Shown here piece after piece: positions 1 through 6,062 of a stretch of 7,909 nt of DNA. Numbering within the stretch: the first letter of the stretch is position 1; the number at the start of each line of letters is the position of its first letter. The notes beneath the pieces are model-generated. The model was not told the origin of the DNA. It ran no database searches and saw only the letters and a list, made by a program, of their open reading frames with translations. The position numbers were made by a program, and so were the translations under genes. The stretch is from Paenibacillaceae bacterium UBA6304. Lineage in GTDB: Bacteria > Bacillota > Bacilli > Paenibacillales > Paenibacillaceae. Location of the stretch: assembly GCA_002439285.1 (NCBI GenBank), contig DJTQ01000259.1, positions 1 through 7,909 of the forward strand, read 5' to 3'.

Positions 1-67
1 TTTGCGGCTGAATGAAAGATGATGACAAAAGAGAGAGCAGGAGAAGTGCTGTTTTTACGGTTTTGAT
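1..67 (-). other. Possible 5' end of a divergent secreted-protein gene (no standard start codon)
   Basis: Read on the minus strand from 67 to 1, one frame gives IKTVKTALLLLSLLLSSSFI followed by QPQ, which looks like a classical signal peptide: basic start, Leu-rich core, then Ser and polar residues. A Shine-Dalgarno-like GAGGGGAG (minus strand, 72-79) sits just upstream, and a good sigma-A promoter lies upstream of that. No ATG, GTG or TTG stands at the right place. The first codon at a plausible spacing is ATC (67-65), preceded by ACG. The frame could be a gene with a rare start codon, a gene that lost its start, a sequence error, or chance, with the real start lying beyond the left edge of the window. 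Confidence 0.25.
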
Positions 68-89
68 CGTACTCCCCTCGTTTCTACGG

Positions 90-117
90 ATTATAGCAAT
101 CTAAGTAATACTATCAA
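90..117 (-). promoter_or_regulatory. Divergent sigma-A-type promoter
   Basis: On the minus strand TTGATA (117-112) and a perfect TATAAT (95-90) are separated by 16 bases. Transcription would start near 83 and run leftward out of the window, giving a very short leader before the GAGGGGAG sequence at 72-79. A 6-base inverted pair, AATCTA at 98-103 and TAGATT at 124-129, brackets the -35 box but is too weak to call an operator. Confidence 0.5.
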
Positions 118-180
118 AAATGCTAGATTCCATCAGTGTAAAAAATATGGAAATAAAAATATCAATATCGTAAAAATTCT

Positions 181-213
181 TGTAACTTTTTGGTATGAAT
201 TTTCGTTTATAAT
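181..213 (+). promoter_or_regulatory. Likely operon promoter, ECF-sigma-like pattern overlapping a TATAAT box
   Basis: TATAAT at 208-213 is a perfect -10 box, but no good -35 hexamer lies 16-18 bases upstream (TTGTAA at 180-185 is 22 bases away). The same DNA contains TGTAAC (181-186), 17 bases, then CGTT (204-207). This resembles the Bacillus ECF promoter layout (AAC motif at -35, CGT motif at -10), closest to what I recall for SigX/SigM-type promoters. Either reading would start transcription near 215-220, leaving a leader of about 80 bases before the first gene. The sequence alone does not show which sigma factor is used. Confidence 0.5.
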
Positions 214-301
214 GCAAGACGTGATGGATACATAAAAGTGAATTACTCCGACCTCTACCGTCTTAGTACTCATAAAATGAAACTTAGGAGACCGATACAC
301 G

Positions 302-1141
302 ATGATGCGATGGCTTCGCAAACCAGTACAATCCGAAGAAGCCGCCACGCCTCGCGAACCCGCAGCAGCGGAGGAGGCCGGCGCAGCAGCAGAATATCTG
401 CACGATGATTTCGAAGACGGCGGCTCCGTTCCTGAGGTTAATCCGCCTGACATACAGGAAATGGAGCTTGGCCCTGTCCTGTCCGTGCGGGATGTTCACC
501 GCTCTTTTCCCGTGGGTAGTGGAGAAATCCATGTACTTAAAGGCATCAATATGGAGGTACAATCAGGCCAGCTAGTCATGCTGAAGGGAAGGTCCGGTTC
601 GGGGAAAACGACCTTGCTGAATATGCTGGGCGGCCTCGACGAGCCTTCGTCGGGCGAAATCATGTTTCGAGGGCAGGCTTTACATCAATTAAATGATGAT
701 AAACGGACCTTGCTCCGCCGCAATCAGATCGGTTTTATTTTTCAGGCCTACGCTTTGCTGCCGCTCTTATCCGCCTGGGAGAATGTCGAACTTTCCCTGC
801 GGATGGCAGGAGTTCCTCAGCAGGAGTGGAAGCGGCGCGTGACGCATTGCCTGGAGTTAGTCGGCCTTGGCAAGCGGATGTTTCACCGGCCGTTCGAACT
901 GTCGGGGGGCGAACAGCAGCGGGTGGCGATCGCCAAGGCGATTGCGCACCGGCCCAAATTGTTATTGGCGGATGAGCCGACGGCCAACCTGGATTCCCAA
1001 ATGGGAGCACAGGTCATGGCTGTATTCAAAAACATCATACATACGGAGCATATGACGATTTGTATGACTACACACGATCCTACAATCCTGGAGGTAGCGG
1101 ACCATGTTTACGAAATGGTGGATGGAAAATTTATCGGGTAG
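302..1141 (+). CDS. ABC transporter ATP-binding protein, MacB/LolD-type, with N-terminal extension
   Basis: Cytoplasmic ATPase expected to power the permease encoded downstream. The ATPase domain spans about residues 58-279 with all core motifs: Walker A GRSGSGKT (96-103), Q-loop Gln148, signature LSGGEQQ (200-206), Walker B LLLADEP with catalytic Glu225 (220-226), D-loop (229-231) and switch His258. The closeness to the LolD/MacB/YknY group is shown by the GGLDEPSSGEI and [14 protein letters not shown] patterns. At 279 residues it is about 50 longer than usual LolD-type ATPases. The extra N-terminal part (1-57) is low-complexity, rich in Ala, Glu and Pro, and probably disordered. The start is chosen because AGGAG (286-290) lies 11 bases upstream. 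Met54 would give a family-typical length, but its AGGAA sequence abuts the codon with no spacing. The 3' end overlaps the next gene by 38 bases. Family is certain; substrate is unknown. Confidence 0.92.
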   Translation: MMRWLRKPVQSEEAATPREPAAAEEAGAAAEYLHDDFEDGGSVPEVNPPDIQEMELGPVLSVRDVHRSFPVGSGEIHVLKGINMEVQSGQLVMLKGRSGSGKTTLLNMLGGLDEPSSGEIMFRGQALHQLNDDKRTLLRRNQIGFIFQAYALLPLLSAWENVELSLRMAGVPQQEWKRRVTHCLELVGLGKRMFHRPFELSGGEQQRVAIAKAIAHRPKLLLADEPTANLDSQMGAQVMAVFKNIIHTEHMTICMTTHDPTILEVADHVYEMVDGKFIG

Positions 1142-2201
1142 AAAAGGGGGGATCGGACGGACGCTAGGGCTGCTTGCCCTATGTCTTGCTATCGTTGCTT
1201 CGACAGGATGCGGTTTGCTTCCGAATGAGGATGAAGAAGAGGTCCTTCCGGTCATAGCACCTCCTACGATATCGAAAAAGCCGGAATACGAAGTGCGTTC
1301 GGAAACGATCGAGCTCAGCGTCAGCGCGGTTGGCAAGCTGATGAGCCAGCGGGAGGATCCGCTTTATTTTACGGAGGACGGACTTCATATTCAAGAGGTC
1401 AAGGTCAAAGCCGGCGATAAGGTCGCCAAAGGCGATATTTTGGTCGTGCTGGATGTGAAGGATTTGCAGAAGGAACTTCGCAAGAAGCGGCTGGATTTCC
1501 GGCAGCAGGAATTGACGATGAAAGAAACACTGCGAACCAAAGATGAAATGAGCGAAATAGATTTTGAAAAAGCGTCGATTGTGTTTGAAGAACAGCGTCA
1601 AGAACTGGTCGATCTGGAGCAAAAAATCGCGGACGGTACGCTGAAGGCGCCTTTTGCGGGGACGATTGTATCGATGAGCGCCCAGAAGGGCGGGACCGTG
1701 AAGGCGTATGAGTCGCTTGGTATGATTTCAGATACATCTTCACTGGTTGTAGCGGCTTCTTTTGCCAAGGAGGATCTGGAGAAGATTTCCGTTGGCATGA
1801 AGGCCAAGGTGGATATCAATGCGGCGGGAACGTTTGACGGTAAGGTCAAGGTGATGCCAGTCGCTACCACTTCATCGGACAACGGAAACGGCGGGGGCAT
1901 GGGCGGTACGCCTCCTGAGAGTGACTCGATCGACAAATATTTGATCGTATCGCTAGATAAGTGGCCGAAGGACGTGGAACGCGGGCGCCAGCTCAGCGTA
2001 TCCATCGTGACAGAGCGGAAAGAAAATGCCGTGCTGATTCCGATATCTGCACTTCGCTCGATCGGGTCGCGTACTTACGTTCAGGTCATAGAAGAGGACG
2101 GTACGAAGCGCGAGGCCGACGTGGAGGTTGGACTGCAAACCTCGACGGACGTTGAAATCCTCAAAGGGCTTTCGCCGGGGCAGAAAGTAGTGGGTCGCTA
2201 A
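1104..2201 (+). CDS. HlyD/MacA-family adaptor lipoprotein (efflux periplasmic adaptor-type subunit)
   Basis: Extracytoplasmic adaptor of a MacAB-like ABC machine, probably anchored to the outer face of the membrane. A hydrophobic signal (about 20-35) ends at a lipobox-like STGC with Cys36; Ser at -3 is less usual than Leu. After an acidic linker come the first half of a lipoyl-like domain (93-117, with VKAGDKVAKGDILVVLD), a helical hairpin rich in Lys, Glu and Gln (119-176), the second lipoyl half (178-210, with KAPFAGTIVSM), a beta-barrel region (about 211-306) and a short membrane-proximal domain (about 307-363, with LIPISALR and GLSPGQKVV). A Gly-rich loop (GNGGGMGG, 261-268) interrupts the barrel region. 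The protein stops right after the GQKVV motif. The start is supported by GGAGG (1090-1094) nine bases upstream, although Met7 (1122) is possible. It overlaps the upstream ATPase gene by 38 bases, and its stop shares one base with the permease start. It resembles Bacillus YknX in type; orthology is not claimed. Confidence 0.9.
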   Translation: MFTKWWMENLSGRKGGIGRTLGLLALCLAIVASTGCGLLPNEDEEEVLPVIAPPTISKKPEYEVRSETIELSVSAVGKLMSQREDPLYFTEDGLHIQEVKVKAGDKVAKGDILVVLDVKDLQKELRKKRLDFRQQELTMKETLRTKDEMSEIDFEKASIVFEEQRQELVDLEQKIADGTLKAPFAGTIVSMSAQKGGTVKAYESLGMISDTSSLVVAASFAKEDLEKISVGMKAKVDINAAGTFDGKVKVMPVATTSSDNGNGGGMGGTPPESDSIDKYLIVSLDKWPKDVERGRQLSVSIVTERKENAVLIPISALRSIGSRTYVQVIEEDGTKREADVEVGLQTSTDVEILKGLSPGQKVVGR

Positions 2202-5107
2202 TGGGTGTTCCTCTATTACGATTGCTGTTCCGCAAAATGTGGAACACCAAATGGCTGACGCTCAGCACCTTACTCGGTCTGATTGTCGCGGTTTCGTTTA
2301 CGGTCAGCATTCCGATGTATTCGGACGGCTCGCTCAAACGGGTCGTATCCAGCACGCTAAAAGCGGAAAGCGAAGGCCTTCCGGCAGGATCCCTAGTAAT
2401 GAGCTATCAGGCGCCAGGGGGCGCCAAGACAGATCTCGCCGGGCTGGAGGCAGTAAATCAATATATTATCGATGGAGTCCCGAAAGAAATCGGGTTTCCG
2501 TTTCAGAGCTATGTAAATACCCGTTCGATCCGGGGGACGGAAGTTTATCCCGAGGATCCGACGAAGGTGGACGCCAGCCGGACCAGAGCCATGAGCATCT
2601 CCTCCATGAGCGGATTGAAGGATCATGTTACGGTAAATGGAGGACAAATGTTCTCCGATCAAGCCGACGGAACCACGATTGAAGCCATGATGCTGGAAGA
2701 AGCGATGTACCGGCAGGACCTGCATGTCGGGGATGTGATGGAATATCCGGTATACAGCGGAGTTGACGTTACCCTCAAGGTAAAGATCGTCGGGGCATTT
2801 CAGCCGCAAGACGATACGGATGCCTATTGGTATCAGGGCCTGGAAGGCATGATGAATACGTTTTATGTCAGTGAGAAGGCATTCAATGAAGGTATCCTGA
2901 AACAATCGAATATTCCGCTTCACAATTCAAGCTGGTATTATGCATTTGATTTGCGCGAGATTAAGACCGGTCAGCTTTCGTCGCTGTCGAGCACGTTGGA
3001 CCGGCTAAATATCGAGTTGTATCAGAAACTGAAAGATACGAAAGTGGATATATCGTTCGGCAGTCTGCTGGACGATTTCCGGAAGCAAAGCCTGCAGATG
3101 CAGACCTTGTTGTTTACACTGGCGGCGCCGATGATTGCCATGGTATTTTATTTTATCGTTATGAATGCGCGCCAGTCTCTGGATAAACAACAAAGCGACA
3201 TTGCCGTGCTGCGAAGCCGGGGGGCTTCCACCAAGCAAATTATTTTCATTTACTTGCTGGAAGGCTTGATTCTCGGGGCGGTCGCCATGATCGTCGGGCC
3301 ATTACTCGGCTGGTTTATGTCCAAGAGTATCGGCTCCGCCGACGGTTTCCTGGCTTTCGTCAACCGGAAGTCGATTCCGGTCGGATTCAACACCGATGCG
3401 CTGCTGTTGGGCGCTGCGGCGGTCATTATCGCGATCCTCGCAACGCTGCTGCCCGCAATCTCTTATGCCCGTGCTTCCATTGTAAATGCGAAGCAGAAGC
3501 AGGCGAGATCCGATCAGCGTCCCGGATGGCAGCGGTGGTTCATCGACATCGTGCTGATGGGCGTTGCCGGCTACGGGTACTATTTGTTTGTTGAACGCCA
3601 AATGCTGACGTTCCAGACCGGAATGACTACGGATGAGCTGCAGGTGCAACCGTTTCTGTTTTTTGTACCGGCATTGGCTATTTTCTCGATCGGGCTATTC
3701 TTTTTGCGCGTCTTCCCGTGGCTGTTGAAGCTGATCGGCTGGATCGGCAAGAAGTGGCTCCCGGTACCGTATTACTTGAGTTTGACGCAATTGTCGCGTT
3801 CAGCAGCTTCCTACTACCCGCTCATGATTCTGCTTGTTCTGACACTGGGGCTCGGGGTATATAACGCCTCCGCAGCGCGGACGATCGATCTGAACTCGAC
3901 GGAACGGACGCTGTATAAATACGGAGCGGACGTCGTGATGCAGACCGTCTGGGAGGCAACTCCGGAAATGTCCAGTAAACCGCAGCAAGGCGGTTCCGGC
4001 CAAGGCGGTTCTGGCGGAGGCCAAGGAGGAGCTGGAGGCGGCCAAGGTGGCGGCGGACAGGGCGGAGGCCAAGGTGGAGGTCAAGGCGGCGGGCAACAGC
4101 CGACCAAGTTGATCTACTCGGAGCCGCCGTTTGAGGTGTTCCGCAAGCTTGAAGGCGTTGAGCATGCAGCTCGTGTGCTGCAAACCAAAGGCAATATTAT
4201 TATCTCCGGCCGCTCAGCCGGACAGGGAAACCTCATGGGAATTGATAATGTTGATTTTGCGGAGGTGGCCTGGTTCCGGAACGATTTGTTCCCGGCACAT
4301 CCGTATCAGTATTTGAATTTATTGGGGATGAATGAGAGCGCTGCGCTGGTGCCGTCGAATATGGCTGAGAAATATAAGCTTAAGCCGGGGGATGTTTTTA
4401 CGGTTTCATTAGGGGAAGCCTCGCTGGAATTTGCGGTATATGGCATTTTGCCTTACTGGCCGAGTCAATATCCTGATGAGAAGCCGTTTATTATAGCCAA
4501 TCTGGATTATATTTACGACCAATCGCCACTCATTCCGTATGAGGTTTGGCTGAAAATGAAACCCGATGCCAAAGTGGCTCCGCTCGTTACTAAGTTGAGT
4601 GAACAAGGTGTCGATCTTTACTCTGTCAAGGATGTGCGCAGTGAGCTGGCTGCTCAGAGCAAGCATCCGACTCGCGGCGGTGTATTCGGGATTTTGAGCT
4701 TAGGCTTCATCGTATCGGTAATCGTATCGCTGATTGGCTATGTTCTATATTGGTTCTTTAATCTTTCGGGAAGAGTGGTGCAATTCGGGATCCTGCGAGC
4801 GATGGGGTTATCTCGCAGACAACTGACCTTTATGCTTTTGACCGAACAGATCTTGACTGCGGGACTCTCGATTATCTTAGGGATCGTGATCGGGAAAGTC
4901 GCCGGCAAACTGTACTTACCGTTCCTGCAGACGACGGATAACGTAACAACCCAGGTACCGCCGTTCCGCATCATCTTCAACTCATCGGATACGATGAAGC
5001 TGTACGTGGTCGTATTGGTGATGCTGATCATGGGAGCCGGCCTGCTGTTCTGGCAAATCAGGCGGCTGCGTGTGCATCAAGCCGTGAAGATGGGAGAGGA
5101 GCGGTAA
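2201..5107 (+). CDS. Large FtsX-family ABC transporter permease (10 predicted TM helices)
   Basis: Membrane subunit of the operon's ABC machine, 968 residues, with two FtsX/MacB-type halves. Predicted helices lie at about 18-38, 303-322, 347-374 and 399-421 (first half), 446-464 and 484-505 (middle pair), and 537-556, 827-851, 876-901 and 932-951 (second half). Each half has a large external domain after its first helix (about 40-300 and 560-825). Each also has the cytoplasmic FtsX motif after its second helix, IAVLRSRGASTKQI (334-347) and FGILRAMGLSRRQL (862-875), the expected ATPase contact region. The second external domain contains a Gly/Gln-rich linker (595-633). The layout suits a type VII ABC transporter that acts on substrates from the outer side of the membrane instead of passing them through a channel. 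The start codon overlaps the adaptor stop in TAATG, and no strong ribosome binding site is seen, so translational coupling is likely. The substrate is unknown: a lipid, peptide or antibiotic is possible. Confidence 0.92.
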   Translation: MGVPLLRLLFRKMWNTKWLTLSTLLGLIVAVSFTVSIPMYSDGSLKRVVSSTLKAESEGLPAGSLVMSYQAPGGAKTDLAGLEAVNQYIIDGVPKEIGFPFQSYVNTRSIRGTEVYPEDPTKVDASRTRAMSISSMSGLKDHVTVNGGQMFSDQADGTTIEAMMLEEAMYRQDLHVGDVMEYPVYSGVDVTLKVKIVGAFQPQDDTDAYWYQGLEGMMNTFYVSEKAFNEGILKQSNIPLHNSSWYYAFDLREIKTGQLSSLSSTLDRLNIELYQKLKDTKVDISFGSLLDDFRKQSLQMQTLLFTLAAPMIAMVFYFIVMNARQSLDKQQSDIAVLRSRGASTKQIIFIYLLEGLILGAVAMIVGPLLGWFMSKSIGSADGFLAFVNRKSIPVGFNTDALLLGAAAVIIAILATLLPAISYARASIVNAKQKQARSDQRPGWQRWFIDIVLMGVAGYGYYLFVERQMLTFQTGMTTDELQVQPFLFFVPALAIFSIGLFFLRVFPWLLKLIGWIGKKWLPVPYYLSLTQLSRSAASYYPLMILLVLTLGLGVYNASAARTIDLNSTERTLYKYGADVVMQTVWEATPEMSSKPQQGGSGQGGSGGGQGGAGGGQGGGGQGGGQGGGQGGGQQPTKLIYSEPPFEVFRKLEGVEHAARVLQTKGNIIISGRSAGQGNLMGIDNVDFAEVAWFRNDLFPAHPYQYLNLLGMNESAALVPSNMAEKYKLKPGDVFTVSLGEASLEFAVYGILPYWPSQYPDEKPFIIANLDYIYDQSPLIPYEVWLKMKPDAKVAPLVTKLSEQGVDLYSVKDVRSELAAQSKHPTRGGVFGILSLGFIVSVIVSLIGYVLYWFFNLSGRVVQFGILRAMGLSRRQLTFMLLTEQILTAGLSIILGIVIGKVAGKLYLPFLQTTDNVTTQVPPFRIIFNSSDTMKLYVVVLVMLIMGAGLLFWQIRRLRVHQAVKMGEER
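3983..4099 (+). repeat. Gly/Gln-rich low-complexity linker inside the permease gene
   Basis: An in-frame stretch encoding about 39 residues of GGGQ- and GGSG-like units (residues 595-633) lies near the start of the second external domain of the permease. At DNA level it consists of imperfect GGCGGAGGCCAA-like units with varied glycine codons. It is therefore a degenerate repeat, not a perfect microsatellite. It probably encodes a flexible extracellular linker. Its many GG runs could make the length prone to change between strains. Confidence 0.85.
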
Positions 5108-5108
5108 G

Positions 5109-6062
5109 ATGAGTGACAACATGAATGATAACGTGAATGAGAATTCTGGCGAGAACTCAACCGGACATATGATTAACTGTGAAGGACTTGTCAAAATTTT
5201 TAAATCCGATGAGATTGAAGTCGTCGCGCTTCAGGGATTGAATTTGACGGTAGAGCAGGGAGAGATGATGGCAATCATCGGCAACAGCGGCAGCGGGAAA
5301 TCTACGCTGCTTAACATTCTTGGCGGGCTCGACCGGCCTTCCGCCGGTCAGGTCAGCGTCGGAGGCTGGGACCTGCTCAAAATCCGCGACGATCAGCTTG
5401 TGGAATATAAACGCAATACGGTCGGTTTCGTGTGGCAGAACAATGCCCGTAACCTGTTGCCTTATTTATCGGCTCTGGAGAACGTAGAAATGCCTATGCT
5501 GTTAACGGGCAAGCTGGACCGGGCATATGCCAAACAATTGCTAGAATGGGTTGGACTGAAAGATCGGATGCATAACAAACTGCATCAGCTCTCCGGAGGT
5601 GAACAGCAGCGTGTCGCCATTGCGATCTCGCTGTCCAACCGTCCAAAAATGCTGCTTGCCGATGAACCGACCGGTTCGGTGGACACCGCGACTTCCGATC
5701 AAATCATGTCGATATTCCGGAAGGTAAACCGGGAGCTTGGGATAACGATTGTCATTGTTACTCATGACCTCACGCTTGCGGGAAAAGTGGATCGGGTCGT
5801 TGCGATTCGCGACGGTTTAACGAGTACGGAATTTGTAAAGCGGAATCCGAACCTGGATTTGGCGGCCGCAGATTCCGGGTTTGGAAGCGGTGGTCTGCAG
5901 GAAGTTCATGAAGCGTTTGTGGTAGTTGATCGGGTTGGACGTCTTCAGGTGCCTAAAGAGTATCTGGAAGCTGTAGGTATTGGTGGACGCGCGAGCATGG
6001 AATTTGACGGCGAGAAGATTGTGATTACGGCGCCGAAATCATTGGAGGGGGATAAGTCATGA
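5109..6062 (+). CDS. ABC transporter ATP-binding protein with C-terminal AbrB-like domain
   Basis: Second cytoplasmic ATPase of the operon, 317 residues. Residues 1-20 are an Asn-rich, low-complexity leader. The ATPase domain (about 21-240) has Walker A GNSGSGKS (58-65), Gln110, signature LSGGEQQ (161-167), Walker B MLLADEP with Glu186 (181-187), D-loop (190-192) and His219, so it should be active. The remaining 75 or so residues are not part of a standard ATPase of this group. Residues 270-308 run [20 protein letters not shown], then [19 protein letters not shown], which matches the swapped-hairpin AbrB/SpoVT/MazE pattern (D-x-x-GR-hydrophobic-x-hydrophobic-P-x-x, helix, Gly, Glu/Asp-rich strand, I-hydrophobic-I). 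A Gly/Ser-rich linker (252-263) joins the two. AGGAG at 5097-5101 lies seven bases before the start, and one base separates it from the permease stop. The ATPase call is certain; the tail call is from pattern only, and DNA binding is not implied. Confidence 0.92.
   Translation: MSDNMNDNVNENSGENSTGHMINCEGLVKIFKSDEIEVVALQGLNLTVEQGEMMAIIGNSGSGKSTLLNILGGLDRPSAGQVSVGGWDLLKIRDDQLVEYKRNTVGFVWQNNARNLLPYLSALENVEMPMLLTGKLDRAYAKQLLEWVGLKDRMHNKLHQLSGGEQQRVAIAISLSNRPKMLLADEPTGSVDTATSDQIMSIFRKVNRELGITIVIVTHDLTLAGKVDRVVAIRDGLTSTEFVKRNPNLDLAAADSGFGSGGLQEVHEAFVVVDRVGRLQVPKEYLEAVGIGGRASMEFDGEKIVITAPKSLEGDKS

Larger units (their letters stand above)
1..301. other. AT-rich intergenic region upstream of the ABC operon
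   Basis: This stretch has no convincing complete gene. It carries outward-facing promoter candidates on both strands (minus 90-117, plus 181-213) and an A-tract-rich segment at about 115-180, just upstream of the plus-strand promoter, that could act as an UP element or bent DNA. A leader of roughly 80 bases (about 220-301) runs to the first gene, whose AGGAG lies at 286-290. A plus-strand reading frame of 30 codons at 12-104 has no visible ribosome binding site and is not called. The composition changes sharply to GC-rich once the first gene begins. Confidence 0.7.

Noticed and set aside
12..104. Plus-strand 30-codon frame with a charged start and hydrophobic end
   Set aside because: No ribosome binding site or promoter is visible, it is very short, and it is the complement of the signal-peptide-like minus-strand frame.
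98..129. Inverted pair AATCTA / TAGATT around the divergent -35 box
   Set aside because: Only six bases per arm with a 20-base spacer in AT-rich DNA; expected by chance.
1179..2005. Several minus-strand open frames antisense to the adaptor gene
   Set aside because: They overlap each other and a gene with clear HlyD-type domains, and show no family pattern or convincing ribosome binding sites.
2393..2923. Long minus-strand open frame of 176 codons inside the permease gene
   Set aside because: It lies wholly antisense to a clearly coding FtsX domain, has no recognisable domain, and is explained by codon usage on the other strand.
3983..4099. CRISPR-like or tandem DNA repeat
   Set aside because: The units are imperfect, in frame, and simply encode Gly/Gln residues with mixed codons; there are no spacers.
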